Part shown: piece after piece, positions 16,928-31,445 of the stretch
Layout of the letters: each line of letters begins with the position of its first letter
How positions within the stretch are numbered: the stretch's first letter is position 1
DNA from: Labedaea rhizosphaerae
GTDB lineage: Bacteria > Actinomycetota > Actinomycetes > Mycobacteriales > Pseudonocardiaceae
DNA length: 64,000 nucleotides
Assembly (NCBI RefSeq): GCF_004362825.1
Contig: NZ_SNXZ01000001.1
Location: 1,178,001 to 1,242,000, forward strand
Direction of reading: 5' to 3'
Position numbers and translations under genes: made by a program
Notes under the pieces: generated by a model
Seen by the model: the letters and a program-made list of their open reading frames with translations, nothing else
Told to the model about the DNA's origin: nothing
Database searches by the model: none

Positions 16928-17545
16928 TTATCCCCCGAATGTGCCGCGCAAGCCGTGCACGGCGGCGTCGACGGCCCGGCGCACGGCCGCGAGCGCGGTG
17001 TCGAGGTCGTCGCCGCGCTTGAGGCTGATCACCGACGCCGCCCGCAACGCGCCGAACACCATGCCCACGGCGACCGCGATGTCCACCTGGTCGCGGTCGG
17101 GGTAGCACTCGACGAGCACGTCGACCAGGGCGGCCTGGGCCCGGTCGATCCGCCGCAACGAGGCGGCTTGCAGTGCCGGCACGGACTCGACCAGGCGCAG
17201 CACGGCGGGTCCGAACTCGAACAGCTCCGCGGCGGAATCCGTTGCGCTGGAAAGCTTGTCCTCCACAACGGCGAGCAGATTGTCCACAAGAGACGTGCTC
17301 GGCGCGTTGGCCCGGACGAGTTCGGCCGCCCGTTCGAGCCCGCGGCCCTGCTCGCGGAAGACGACGTCTTCCTTGCCGTCGAAGTAGCTGAAGAACGTGC
17401 GCGTGGAGACGTCCGCGGCCGCCGCGATCTCGGCGACGGTGGTCTGTTCGTAGCCCTGTTCCTCGAAGAGCCGCAGCGCGGCCGCGGTCAACGTCGCCCT
17501 GGTGCGCAGCTTCTTGCGCTCGCGCAGGCCAAGGGCGTCGGTCAT
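16928..17545 (-). CDS. TetR family transcriptional regulator of the P450 cassette
   Basis: 205 residues. N-terminal helix-turn-helix (about 10-56: KLRTRATLTAAALRLFEEQG ... VAEIAAAADVSTRTFFSYF) typical of TetR, and a C-terminal ligand/dimerisation domain. Start ATG 17545, removing a non-conserved upstream extension to 17692. Transcribed divergently from the P450 gene across a 103-base intergenic region with an inverted repeat, so it probably represses the P450-ferredoxin pair. Ligand unknown. Confidence 0.92.
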   Translation of the reverse strand: MTDALGLRERKKLRTRATLTAAALRLFEEQGYEQTTVAEIAAAADVSTRTFFSYFDGKEDVVFREQGRGLERAAELVRANAPSTSLVDNLLAVVEDKLSSATDSAAELFEFGPAVLRLVESVPALQAASLRRIDRAQAALVDVLVECYPDRDQVDIAVAVGMVFGALRAASVISLKRGDDLDTALAAVRRAVDAAVHGLRGTFGG

Positions 17546-17596
17546 CGCCGCATGGTACGCCGTGAAGGGAAAAGTTGCATTGATTGAAAAGTGGTA

Positions 17597-17622
17597 GTGA
17601 CTCCTGCTATTACTGGAGTTAC
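17597..17622. promoter_or_regulatory. Candidate TetR operator (inverted repeat)
   Basis: GTGACTCC-N10-GGAGTTAC, an inverted repeat with 7 of 8 matching pairs, midway between the divergent TetR and P450 genes. Only the symmetry and position support it. Confidence 0.5.
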
Positions 17623-17648
17623 GCGCAGTACAGGGAGGGACACACGCG

Positions 17649-18833
17649 ATGACGACCGTCGAAGCACGCTCGCTGCCCATGACCCGGACCACGCCGTTCG
17701 ACCCGCCGGCCGAGCTGGCGCAGCTGCCGCCGATCAGCAGGCTGCTGTACCCGGACGGCCACGTCGGTTGGCTGGTGACCGGTCACGCGCTGGCCAAGGA
17801 AGTGTTGGCGGACAAGCGGTTCAGCTCCCGCTTCGAGCTGCGCCGGTTCCCGATCAGCCGCGGCGGCGAGCCGTTCAAGCCGCAGGGAGCGCAGCCGGGG
17901 TTCTTCATCGGCATGGACGCGCCGGAACACACGCGGCTGCGCAAGCTGCTGACCGGCCAGTTCACCGTCCGTCGCATGCGCCAACTCGAGCCGCGGATCG
18001 AGGAGATCACCCAGGCCCGGATCGAGGCCATGCGGGCGCACGGGTCGCCGGTCGACCTGGTGCAGGAGTTCGCGCTGCCGATCCCGTCGCTGGTGATCTG
18101 CGAGCTGCTCGGCGTCGACTACGCCGACCGCGACGAGTTCCAGACGCAGACCGCGCGTCTGCTCGACCTCGAGCTGAAGCAGAGCGAGACGCTGGCCGCC
18201 CGCGACGCGGTGAACGAGTTCATGCTCGACCTCGTCGCCCAGAAGCGCCGGAAGCCGGCCGACGACATCATGAGCGGCCTGGTCCAGCACGACGACCTGA
18301 CCGACGATGAGCTGGCCGGGATGGGTTTCCTGCTCCTGGTAGCCGGCCACGAGACGACGGCGAACATGCTCGGCCTGGGCACGATGGCGTTGCTGCACGA
18401 CCGGACGCAGTGGGACGCGCTGCGTGCCGACCCGTCACTGGTGGAGAACGCGGTCGAGGAGCTGTTGCGCTACCTCACCATCGTCCACTTCGGCACCGTC
18501 CGAACCGCGATCGCCGATGTCCCGTTGGGTGACGTCGTCGTGCGCGCGGGCGACGCCGTGTCGATCTCCCTGCCGGCCGCCAACCGCGACCCGTCGCGGT
18601 TCGAGGAGCCGGACAAACTGGACCTGCACCGGCCGACGCAGGGCCACCTGACGTTCGGCCACGGCATCCACCAGTGCCTGGGCCAGCAGCTGGCGCGGAT
18701 CGAGATGCGGATTGGCTATTGTGCGTTGATCGACGCGTTCCCGAACCTCCGCCTGGCGGTGGAGGAATCGGCCATCCCGATGCGCACCCGGATGGCGATC
18801 TACGGAGTGCACCGACTGCCCGTGGAGTGGTGA
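17649..18833 (+). CDS. Cytochrome P450 (bacterial class I, CYP105-like)
   Basis: 394 residues, soluble bacterial P450. Visible motifs: I-helix AGHETT (232-237) for O2 activation, ExxR (E271-R274), and the heme loop FGHGIHQCLGQ with the thiolate ligand Cys343. The N-terminus is short with no anchor. Overlaps the ferredoxin gene (TGATG), giving a complete electron-donor pair apart from a reductase. The CYP105-like label is from general sequence character and is tentative. Substrate unknown; xenobiotic oxidation or secondary-metabolite tailoring are both possible. Confidence 0.95.
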   Translation: MTTVEARSLPMTRTTPFDPPAELAQLPPISRLLYPDGHVGWLVTGHALAKEVLADKRFSSRFELRRFPISRGGEPFKPQGAQPGFFIGMDAPEHTRLRKLLTGQFTVRRMRQLEPRIEEITQARIEAMRAHGSPVDLVQEFALPIPSLVICELLGVDYADRDEFQTQTARLLDLELKQSETLAARDAVNEFMLDLVAQKRRKPADDIMSGLVQHDDLTDDELAGMGFLLLVAGHETTANMLGLGTMALLHDRTQWDALRADPSLVENAVEELLRYLTIVHFGTVRTAIADVPLGDVVVRAGDAVSISLPAANRDPSRFEEPDKLDLHRPTQGHLTFGHGIHQCLGQQLARIEMRIGYCALIDAFPNLRLAVEESAIPMRTRMAIYGVHRLPVEW

Positions 18834-19024
18834 TGAAAGCAGAAGCAAACCGCGAAGTCTGCATAGGCGCCGGCATGTGCGTCCTGACGGCGCCCACGTG
18901 CTACGACCAGGACGACGACGGGACCGTGGTCGTCTTGCGGGCGGAAGTGGCGCCTGGAGACGAACAAGCCGTCCGAGATGCAGCGGACTCGTGCCCCTCA
19001 GGCGCAATCACCTTCGTGGAGTGA
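18833..19024 (+). CDS. [3Fe-4S] ferredoxin partner of the P450
   Basis: 63 residues (MKAEANREVCIGAGMCVLTAPTC...). Cysteines at 10, 16 and 54 (CIGAGMC ... SCPSGAI) fit the three-Cys ligation of actinobacterial [3Fe-4S] ferredoxins that feed P450s; Cys23 is additional. ATG at 18833 overlaps the P450 stop codon, so expression is coupled. Confidence 0.93.
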   Translation: MKAEANREVCIGAGMCVLTAPTCYDQDDDGTVVVLRAEVAPGDEQAVRDAADSCPSGAITFVE

Positions 19025-19215
19025 GGCGAGGGCGCTGAATCCGCATGCGCCGCGGTGCACCGATCGCCGACCCACAGCGACCTCGACAGGCGGTATCGCC
19101 GTCGGGATTCTGGATCTTGTTGTCGCTGGTGTTCGGCGGAATGGTCACCGCGGCGTTCCGCGCCAAAGAGATGCGGCGACAATTGACACTCGGCCTGACC
19201 ACGCACAGTTCGTCG

Positions 19216-19288
19216 TGGAGACGAGGGGAATCGAACCCCTAACCCCTGCCTTGCAAAGGCAGTGCTCTGCCAATTGAGCTACGTCCCC
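19216..19288 (-). tRNA. tRNA-Ala (anticodon TGC)
   Basis: 73-base cloverleaf on the minus strand: acceptor GGGGACG / CGTCTCC, D-arm AGCTCAATTGGCAGAGC, anticodon arm CTGCCTTTGCAAGGCAG with TGC (19253-19255 on the plus strand), and T-arm with GGTTCGATTCC. CCA is not encoded. Confidence 0.97.
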
Positions 19289-19340
19289 TGGCGGTGCGGC
19301 TCGTACGGTCGAGCGCACCGGGATCCGGAGATCCGGGAAG

Positions 19341-19481
19341 TCAGGCCTTCTTGGCGCCGTTGTTGCCGGCCGGAGCGGTCGCCTCGCGCCACAGGTCGGC
19401 TTCAGCCTTGGCCGAGCGGCTCCGCTTGACGAACAGCAGAACGCCGCCAGCGACAGCCGCGAGTGCGAGAAGCTTCTTCAC
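19341..19481 (-). CDS. DLW-39 family small protein
   Basis: 46 residues: VKKLLALAAVAGGVLLFVKRSRS then AKAEADLWREATAP, carrying the Asp-Leu-Trp motif that names this tiny actinobacterial family found between tRNA genes near gyrA. One N-terminal hydrophobic helix. GTG 19481 is preceded by GAGGAGG with 8-base spacing, which fixes the start. Function unknown. Confidence 0.85.
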   Translation of the reverse strand: MKKLLALAAVAGGVLLFVKRSRSAKAEADLWREATAPAGNNGAKKA

Positions 19482-19589
19482 GTCCGATGCCTCCTCTGGC
19501 ATGTAACAGCTTTTCCCCAGCCACATGAGCTGTTGCCCGCCAGTCTGCCACAGCACCGTGGCCACCCGGGTGGTCACCCGGAGCAACAA

Positions 19590-19650
19590 GCTTGGGGGTC
19601 CGGGGGCGAAGCCCTCCGGGCGGGGCGTGGGGGTTGCACCCCCACAAGAA
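19590..19650. repeat. REP-like GC-rich palindromic element
   Basis: Two adjacent hairpins, a GGGC-GAA-GCCC type around 19600-19619 and GTGGGGGT-TGC-ACCCCCAC (19627-19645), in the non-coding DNA between DLW-39 and tRNA-Ile. Elements of this G-rich style are dispersed in many actinobacterial genomes; only one copy is seen here. Confidence 0.5.
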
Positions 19651-19704
19651 ACCGGAAGCGACGTGGTCCGCGCGTTCCGCGGACACACGTCGCCAGAGGT
19701 TCCG

Positions 19705-19778
19705 TGGGCCTAAGAGGACTTGAACCTCTGACCCCTTCGTTATCAGCGAAGTGCTCTAACCGTCTGAGCTATAGGCCC
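19705..19778 (-). tRNA. tRNA-Ile (anticodon GAT)
   Basis: 74-base cloverleaf on the minus strand: acceptor GGGCCTA / TAGGCCC, D-arm AGCTCAGACGGTTAGAGC, anticodon arm CTTCGCTGATAACGAAG with GAT, and T-arm GGTTCAAGTCC. CCA is not encoded. Together with tRNA-Ala it repeats the ileT-alaT pair downstream of gyrA in mycobacteria. Confidence 0.97.
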
Positions 19779-19831
19779 TGGTACGTGGTGAAGATTAGCG
19801 TACCGAGTCCGTGCCCCGAGCGCGGGGGGTT

Positions 19832-20674
19832 TTATTCGCGCTCGGCGAGGGTGACCTCGATGCCGCCGGCAAGATCGGCGGACACGTTGTAGATGAACGC
19901 ACCCACCGTCGCCAGCGCGCTGAACAGCACGATGTTCACCGCGCCGATGATCGCGGCGACGCCGAACACGCGCCCGGCGCTGATCAGTGGCTCCGCGGTG
20001 CCGCCATCGCTCCCGGTCTGGAAGAACTCGGTCGTGGTGCTGTTGACCTTGTCCCACACGCCCATGCCGTCGAGCACCGCGTACAGCACGCCCACCGCGA
20101 CCAGCCACACGAAGAACAACGCGATGCCCAGCACCAGCGACAACTTCAGCACCGACCAGGGGTCGAACCGCTTGATCTGCAGGTTCGCCCGCCGCGGCCC
20201 ACGCCCCGGCCGGCGCAGCGCGCTCGGTGGACTGGTCGGACGGACGGTGCCACCCGAGAGCCGCACCGACGACCGTTCACGCTGGTCCGCCCCCGACGGG
20301 ATGGCCGGTTGCGGACCGGTGTTGAACAGGCTCCCCGCCGCGGTCCCGGACACCACCGGGCGCTCGATGTGCACCGTCTCCTCGCCGGTGTACGACGGGA
20401 CCTTGGCGACCTCGTCCTCGTCCAGGCGACCGGATTCGCGCTGAGGCTCGTCGTCGTCGGAAGACGGCACGGGGACGGCGACCGTCGTCTGCGCGTCGGC
20501 CTCGTCCTCGCGCGCGTCCTCGGCGACCCGCCGCCACGGCGGCGGGTTCACGCTGGCGAGCTCCATGTCATCGGCGGACACCGGGCGCTTCTGCGGCGAC
20601 GTCGCCACCGGGGAGGTGCGCTGTGTCGTGCTGTCGGCGTCGCCGTCGCTGTCCGGCGTGTGCGGTGGTGTCAC
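19832..20674 (-). CDS. DUF3566 membrane protein downstream of gyrA
   Basis: 280 residues. The first about 165 residues are acidic, Pro/Ser-rich and probably disordered. The DUF3566 domain (about 170-280) starts with RRANLQIKRFDPWSVLKLSL and has two transmembrane helices. Positional counterpart of Rv0007, which follows gyrA in M. tuberculosis. It starts at GTG 20674 with GGGGAG upstream, 34 bases after the gyrA stop, so it is likely in the gyr operon. Function unknown. Confidence 0.92.
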   Translation of the reverse strand: MTPPHTPDSDGDADSTTQRTSPVATSPQKRPVSADDMELASVNPPPWRRVAEDAREDEADAQTTVAVPVPSSDDDEPQRESGRLDEDEVAKVPSYTGEETVHIERPVVSGTAAGSLFNTGPQPAIPSGADQRERSSVRLSGGTVRPTSPPSALRRPGRGPRRANLQIKRFDPWSVLKLSLVLGIALFFVWLVAVGVLYAVLDGMGVWDKVNSTTTEFFQTGSDGGTAEPLISAGRVFGVAAIIGAVNIVLFSALATVGAFIYNVSADLAGGIEVTLAERE

Positions 20675-20708
20675 GGAGCTCCCCTACCGATTCCCCTAGC
20701 GTCCTTCG

Positions 20709-24497
<3,789 letters not shown>

Positions 24498-24541
24498 GAC
24501 AGCTTCGTCCTTTCCGCCGGGCGTTCGGTGCCCGAGGTCAC

Positions 24542-26722
<2,181 letters not shown>

Positions 26723-27433
26723 TCAGCCATAGGTGTCGCGCGGGCCTCTGCCGGACACATGGCGGGGCCCTTTACGCCAACTGGGCGCAGCGGGTCCCTG
26801 CACTTTGAGCTTGGTGACCACGCCGTTGCCGACCCCCCGGGCGATCTTGGCGATGAGCTGGCGTTGCAGCAGCCGCAGCTGCGTCGCCCACGCGGTGGAG
26901 CTGGCCGCGACGGTCAACTCGCCTTCCTTGAGCGTCACCGGCTTGGCGTGTTCGGCCACCTCTTCACCGACCAGTTCGGCCCACTTGCCGAAGACCTGCC
27001 CGCCGACCAGGCGCTCGTTCCAGCCGCGGGCGGTGGCGACGCGGGAGGCGAGCCGGCCCAGCGGCTGCGGGTCGCGGTCGTCGGCGCCCGCCCCGGACCA
27101 GCGACGGCGTCGGCGCGACCGGCTCGGCAGCGCGCCCGCGACGCCCTTGCGGCCCGTCGGGTTGCGGGTTTTGGCGACCTCCCGCGCGGCCGCCAAAGCG
27201 GCTCTGGCAAGATCTGAACCCCGCAGTTCCGGCCCGGTGTGCTGATCACCATCGGTTGCCAACTCACTCGTTCGAGTTTGGCCGTTGTCCGGTTTGCCCG
27301 TTTTGGTCGGCCCATTCGGGCGCTGGGTGACCGCGTTATCCACACTATCCACAGGGTTGTCCCCAGATGTGGGTTTGATCACATCACCCCGCGTGACCTC
27401 GGGCGACTCCGATCGGTCCGACTCACTCGACAC
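26723..27433 (-). CDS. DUF721 protein (DciA-like helicase-associated)
   Basis: 236 residues. A long charged, probably disordered N-terminal half is followed by a DUF721 domain (about 140-225: [44 protein letters not shown]...). DUF721 includes DciA, which promotes loading of the replicative helicase DnaB in bacteria without DnaC/DnaI. It starts at GTG 27433, inside the end of recF (11-base overlap), with GGGGAGG upstream. Location between recF and gyrB is conserved in actinobacteria. The first coding part contains three tandem DnaA-box-like 9-mers. Confidence 0.88.
   Translation of the reverse strand: MSSESDRSESPEVTRGDVIKPTSGDNPVDSVDNAVTQRPNGPTKTGKPDNGQTRTSELATDGDQHTGPELRGSDLARAALAAAREVAKTRNPTGRKGVAGALPSRSRRRRRWSGAGADDRDPQPLGRLASRVATARGWNERLVGGQVFGKWAELVGEEVAEHAKPVTLKEGELTVAASSTAWATQLRLLQRQLIAKIARGVGNGVVTKLKVQGPAAPSWRKGPRHVSGRGPRDTYG
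27336..27365. promoter_or_regulatory. Tandem DnaA-box triplet inside the DciA-like gene
   Basis: TTATCCACA (27336-27344, perfect), directly followed by CTATCCACA (27345-27353), then TTGTCCCCA (27357-27365), one mismatch each from a box. They read as codons for Asp-Asn-Pro-Val-Asp-Ser-Val-Asp-Asn in a disordered linker. Confidence 0.55.
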
Positions 27434-28568
27434 GACGCACCTCCCCGTCGGCCACCCGGAAGCGGGTGCCGGCCAACTCGCCGGGCACATCCTCCTCCAC
27501 CGCCGCCGTCACGAGGACCTGTTCGGCCGCTATGGCCACTTCGGCGAGTCGCTGTCGCCGGCGCCGGTCGAGCTCGGCGAAGACGTCGTCGAGCACGAGC
27601 ACCGGTTCGGTGCCTTCCGCGCGCAACAACTCGTAGGCGCCCAGGCGCAGCGCCAGCGCGTACGACCACGACTCGCCGTGACTGGCGTAGCCCTTGGCCG
27701 GGGCCTCGCCGAGCACGAGGTCGAGCTCGTCGCGGTGCGGCCCGACCAAGCTCACCCCCCGCTCGAGTTCCTGACTTCGTTTCTCCCCAAGCGCCGCGAG
27801 CAACGCCTCGGTGATGGCAGAAACGTCGGCGCGCTCGCCGCCGGTCGGCAACGCCTCGCCGAGCGAACTGCGGTATCCGATCGCCGCCGGCCGCGATTCC
27901 GGCGCGACCCCGGCGTAGGCCGCGGCGACGAGCGGGGCGAGGTCGTCGACCAGGTCCAGCCGCGCGGCCAGCAACTCGGCGCCGTGCTTGGCGAGGTGCC
28001 CGTCCCACACGTCGAGCGTGCTCAGGTCGTTCTCACCCCCGCGTCCGCCACGGCGCGCCGCGCCCGCCGACTTCAACAGGGCGTTGCGTTGCCGCAACAC
28101 CTTCTCGTAGTCCGCCCGCACGCCCGCGTACCGCGGCGCGCGCTGCACGAGCAACGCGTCCATGAACGCGCGCCGCTCGCCGGGGTCGCCCCGCACCAGC
28201 GCCAGGTCCTCGGGCGCGAACAACACGGTGCGCAGGATCCCGAGCACGTCGCGCGGGCGCGGCACCGGACCGCGGTTGACCCGCGCCCGGTTCGCCTTGC
28301 CCGGCGCGATCTCCAGCTCGACGGTCAGCTCACGGTCTTCGTTGACCAGGGCCGTGCGCACCACCGCGCGCGGGCAGCCGTGCCGGACCAGCGGCGCGTC
28401 CGTCGCCACCCGGTGCGAACCGAGGGTGGCGACGTAGCCGATCGCCTCGACCAGGTTGGTCTTGCCCTGGCCGTTCTGACCGACGAGCACGGACGCGCCG
28501 GGTTCCAACGCGAGATCGGCGTGTTCCCACGAACGGAAGTCGGTGACCTGCAGGTGCCGGACGTACAG
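27423..28568 (-). CDS. recF: DNA replication/repair protein RecF (apparent CTG start)
   Basis: 381 residues, SMC-like ATPase that helps load RecA at gaps. Walker A GQNGQGKT at about 30-37 and a C-terminal ABC-signature/Walker B region ([26 protein letters not shown] ... [12 protein letters not shown]). The family N-terminus [20 protein letters not shown] is fully preserved, but its first codon is CTG (28568), with GAGG seven bases upstream. No ATG or GTG exists between this codon and the in-frame TGA at 28580-28578. Starting at the next usual initiator (TTG 28508) would remove the first beta strands. It overlaps the DciA-like gene. Confidence 0.93.
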   Translation of the reverse strand: MYVRHLQVTDFRSWEHADLALEPGASVLVGQNGQGKTNLVEAIGYVATLGSHRVATDAPLVRHGCPRAVVRTALVNEDRELTVELEIAPGKANRARVNRGPVPRPRDVLGILRTVLFAPEDLALVRGDPGERRAFMDALLVQRAPRYAGVRADYEKVLRQRNALLKSAGAARRGGRGGENDLSTLDVWDGHLAKHGAELLAARLDLVDDLAPLVAAAYAGVAPESRPAAIGYRSSLGEALPTGGERADVSAITEALLAALGEKRSQELERGVSLVGPHRDELDLVLGEAPAKGYASHGESWSYALALRLGAYELLRAEGTEPVLVLDDVFAELDRRRRQRLAEVAIAAEQVLVTAAVEEDVPGELAGTRFRVADGEVRRVE

Positions 28569-28577
28569 CGTGTTACC

Positions 28578-29489
28578 TCACTGGGTGGAGCCCGAACCGG
28601 AGCTCGGGCCGGCCGCGTGCACGGCGTGCCCGCCGAACTGGTTGCGCAGCGCGGCAACCGCGCGCATGGCGGGTGAGTCGTCCTGGCGCGAGGCGAACCG
28701 GGCGAAGAGCGCCGCGGAGATCACCGGCGCGGGCACCGAGTGGTTGATCGCCTCCTCGACGGTCCACCGGCCCTCGCCCGAGTCCTCGACGTAGCCGCGC
28801 AGGTCGTCCAGCTCCGGGTCGGAGTCCAGGGCGTTGACCAGCAGGTCGAGCAGCCACGACCGGACGACGGTCCCGCGCTGCCACGCCTTGATCGTCGCGG
28901 GCACGTCCTCGACGAGCTCGGACGCCTCGAGCAGTTCGAAGCCCTCGGCGTAGGCCTGCATCAGCCCGTACTCGATGCCGTTGTGGATCATCTTCGCGTA
29001 GTGACCTGCACCGGCCGGGCCGACGTGGGCGAAGCCCTGCTCGCGCGGGCCTTCCGGGCGCAACGCGTCGAAGATCGGCAGCGCGCGCTCGACGTCTTCC
29101 TTGGCACCGCCGACCATGAGGCCGTAGCCGTTCTCCAGACCCCAGACACCGCCGGACACACCGCAGTCCAGGTAACGCAAACCCTTGCTGTCCAGGTGTT
29201 CCGCGTTCGCCTTGTCGTCGGTGAACCGGGAGTTGCCACCGTCGATGACGAGGTCGCCCTCGCTCAGCAGGTCGCTGAGCTCACGCACGGTCTGCCGGGT
29301 CGGCTCGCCGGACGGGACCATGACCCACACGGTCCGGGGTGCCTCGAGCTTCGACACCATGTCTTCCAGTGACGTGGCGTCGGAGCGCTCCGGGTTGTGG
29401 TCGAAGCCGACGACGTCGTGGCCCGCCTTGCGCAACCGCTCGCGCATGTTGAAGCCCATTTTGCCGAGGCCGACGAGTCCGAGCTGCAC
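28578..29489 (-). CDS. gnd: 6-phosphogluconate dehydrogenase, decarboxylating (short NAD-type)
   Basis: 303 residues. Rossmann start MQLGLVGLGKMGFNM, catalytic region GNSRFTDD and CGVSGGVWGLENGYGLMVGG, then GPAGAGHYAKMIHNGIEYGLM with the active-site Lys/Asn. It is the short (about 300 residue) form that often prefers NAD. Converts 6-phosphogluconate to ribulose 5-phosphate and CO2. Lies between dnaN and recF, as in other actinobacteria. It starts at GTG 29489. Its stop is 9 bases before the recF CTG and in the same frame. Confidence 0.95.
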   Translation of the reverse strand: MQLGLVGLGKMGFNMRERLRKAGHDVVGFDHNPERSDATSLEDMVSKLEAPRTVWVMVPSGEPTRQTVRELSDLLSEGDLVIDGGNSRFTDDKANAEHLDSKGLRYLDCGVSGGVWGLENGYGLMVGGAKEDVERALPIFDALRPEGPREQGFAHVGPAGAGHYAKMIHNGIEYGLMQAYAEGFELLEASELVEDVPATIKAWQRGTVVRSWLLDLLVNALDSDPELDDLRGYVEDSGEGRWTVEEAINHSVPAPVISAALFARFASRQDDSPAMRAVAALRNQFGGHAVHAAGPSSGSGSTQ

Positions 29490-29520
29490 GGGTTTGAGTC
29501 CTCTCGATCGCGGGATCGTC

Positions 29521-30654
29521 TCAGCCGGGCAGGCGCACCGGCATCAGCAGGTACAGGTAGCCCGGGGTCACCTTGTCCTCCTCGCCCACCGGCTTGACCA
29601 GCGCGGGCCGGTTGGGCGTGGTGAACGAGAGCTCGGCCTTGTCCGAGTGCAAGGCGGCGAGCCCGTCGGAAAGGTAGCCCGGGTTGAACGCGATGGTCAC
29701 CGGATCGCCGGTGAAGCTCACCGGAAGTTCCTCCTCCGCGCTGCCTTCGTCGTCGCCGCCGGCCGAGAGCCGCAGGCCGCCGTCGTCGAACTCCAACCGG
29801 ACCTGGGTGCCCCGCTCGGCCACCAGCGACACGCGCTTGATCGCCTCGGCGAGCGGGCCCACCTCGATGATCGCGCTGGCCGACTGCTCGGCGGGCAGCA
29901 GCTGGCGGTAGCGGGGGAACTCCGCGTCGAGCAGCCGGGAGGTCGTGTTGCGACCGTTGCCCGACAAGCCGAGCAGGCCGTCGCTGGCCGACAACGCGAG
30001 GGAGACCTTGCTGCCCGCGGAGCCGAGCGACTTGGCCGCGTCGGCGAGGGTGCGGGCGGGCACGAGCACGGCCGCGTCCTCGACATCGCCGTCCGGGGTC
30101 CAGGTGAACTCACGCATCGCGAGCCGGAACCGGTCGGTGGCGACGAGGGTCAGCGTGTCGCCGTTGATCTCGACCCGGACGCCGGTGAGCATCGGGAGGG
30201 TGTCGTCCTTGCCCGCGGCGACCGCGACCTGGCTGACCGCCTGGCCGAAGACCTCGCCGGCGAGCTCACCGGCGTGCTTGGGCATCGCCGGGAGCGACGG
30301 GTAGTCCTCGACCGGCATGGTCGGCAGGCTGAACTTCGCGCTGCCGCAAGTGATCGCGACCCGGGAGCCGTCGACGGAGATCTCCACCGGGTGGTTCGGC
30401 AGCGACTTGGTGATGTCGGCGAGCAACCGGCCGGAGACCAGGGTGCGGCCGCCGTCGGCGATGGTTGACGGCACGCCGACGGTCGCGGACACCTCGTAGT
30501 CGAACCCCGAGATGGTCAGCGCTTCGCCGTCGCTGCCGGACCCCGCGTCCAGCAGGACGCCGCCGAGCACCGGAACGGGCGGGCGGGACGGCAGGCTGCG
30601 CGCCACCCAGGCGACGGCGTCGGCGAGCCCGTCGCGTTCGACGCGGATCTTCAT
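29521..30654 (-). CDS. dnaN: DNA polymerase III beta sliding clamp
   Basis: 377 residues, three clamp domains, beginning [32 protein letters not shown] and ending in LYLLMPVRL. It forms the dimeric ring that tethers polymerase and recruits mismatch/translesion factors. ATG 30654 is used; the upstream frame to 30768 belongs to the origin region. It lies directly downstream of oriC and is co-oriented with dnaA. Confidence 0.97.
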   Translation of the reverse strand: MKIRVERDGLADAVAWVARSLPSRPPVPVLGGVLLDAGSGSDGEALTISGFDYEVSATVGVPSTIADGGRTLVSGRLLADITKSLPNHPVEISVDGSRVAITCGSAKFSLPTMPVEDYPSLPAMPKHAGELAGEVFGQAVSQVAVAAGKDDTLPMLTGVRVEINGDTLTLVATDRFRLAMREFTWTPDGDVEDAAVLVPARTLADAAKSLGSAGSKVSLALSASDGLLGLSGNGRNTTSRLLDAEFPRYRQLLPAEQSASAIIEVGPLAEAIKRVSLVAERGTQVRLEFDDGGLRLSAGGDDEGSAEEELPVSFTGDPVTIAFNPGYLSDGLAALHSDKAELSFTTPNRPALVKPVGEEDKVTPGYLYLLMPVRLPG

Positions 30655-30830
30655 GGGAGTCCTTTCCGGCTCAGGTGTTGCGGCCAGACGTAGAGGGCAA
30701 CCGTAGAGCGTGACCCTCGGCCCCGTCACCTCGGGCCGCGTCGTCCAGCCTGCACCGGCCGAGGCCACGAGGCGAGCTGTCCCCAGATCCGGCGTCCCCC
30801 TGTTTTTAGGTTTTTCTTCTTGTGGAGAAG

Positions 30831-31008
30831 AGAAAGACAGCAGCAGTAGTAAGCGTTGTGGATTGTGTGGACAGCCGGTGTCTCAGCAGGTCGGCAGGCG
30901 CGGTCGCCTGTGGGCGGACGACGGTACGGACCGGTGGACAGCTCGGCCCGTCGGTGGAGAACTCGGCGGCGGTCGCGATCCGTCCACATTCCGGGGAAGT
31001 TGTCCACA
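30831..31008. promoter_or_regulatory. DnaA-box cluster of oriC
   Basis: TGTGGAGAA (30831), TGTGGATTG (30857), TGTGGACAG (30866), GGTGGACAG (30933), GGTGGAGAA (30953), CCGTCCACA (30980) and the perfect TTGTCCACA (31000-31008). Compared with TTGTCCACA or its complement these have zero to two mismatches. Boxes before 30965 point one way and those after point the other. Confidence 0.85.
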
Positions 31009-31177
31009 GATCCATCCCCAGGTGTGGGTCGGTTAGCCCCCAGGCACTGCACAGGGTGACGAACGCAAGTTGAGGTCCAAAGTCCCCCGTACTGGTGACG
31101 CAGACCACGCCTCGAACGGCCCAACGGGCGGATTCGGAGCGTGTCCGGGTGCCTTGGAGTGCCCCGAGGCGGCAGGT

Positions 31178-31217
31178 TTTATTCGCGGTGGGGAGCGTCC
31201 GGCCCACCGGCAATAAA
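31178..31217. repeat. oriC hairpin element, copy 1
   Basis: TTTATT ... AATAAA outer arms enclosing GCGGTGGG / CCCACCGG inner arms, loop about ten bases. Shares with copy 2 (about 150 bases away) the outer AT arms and a GGGGAG segment just 3' of the left arm. Confidence 0.75.
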
Positions 31218-31317
31218 GATCCGCGGCACGAGACGGCGGGAAGACGGCAGTACGACGGCGGCGCGAGACCCGGCGGCCGGTCGGGGAAGGGTGGCAGAGG
31301 CCGGGCGAACCCGCCAG

Positions 31318-31375
31318 CCGCACCTTCTTATTGCGGCTGGGGAGGCTCGTGCACAGCGCCAATAAAGAGGTGCGG
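31318..31375. repeat. oriC hairpin element, copy 2
   Basis: Long imperfect stem: CCGCACCT / AGGTGCGG, then TTATTG / CAATAA, then CGGCTG / CAGCG, about 20 base pairs with a roughly 14-base loop. The AT-rich central section is unusual in this GC-rich DNA. Confidence 0.75.
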
Positions 31376-31411
31376 GCGACCGTGTGGTCCAGATGACCGA
31401 GACACCGACGA

Positions 31412-31445
31412 CGGAGACCCCCGACCGACGGGCCGGGGGTCTCCG
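31412..31445 (-). terminator. dnaA: dnaA terminator
   Basis: CGGAGACCCCCG and CGGGGGTCTCCG, a perfect 12-base-pair stem with a 10-base loop, 19 bases downstream of the dnaA stop codon. No clear T run follows. Confidence 0.7.

Noticed and set aside
19045-19242. Short plus-strand ORF with a possible transmembrane helix after the ferredoxin gene
   Set aside because: It runs into the antisense of tRNA-Ala, lacks a ribosome-binding site and resembles no family I know.
19705-19831. CRISPR array or integrated element at the tRNA genes
   Set aside because: No direct repeats with spacers, no integrase gene and no duplicated tRNA 3' ends.
30806-31213. ORFs within the dnaA-dnaN gap
   Set aside because: No family features, and they overlap DnaA boxes and hairpins; the region is oriC.
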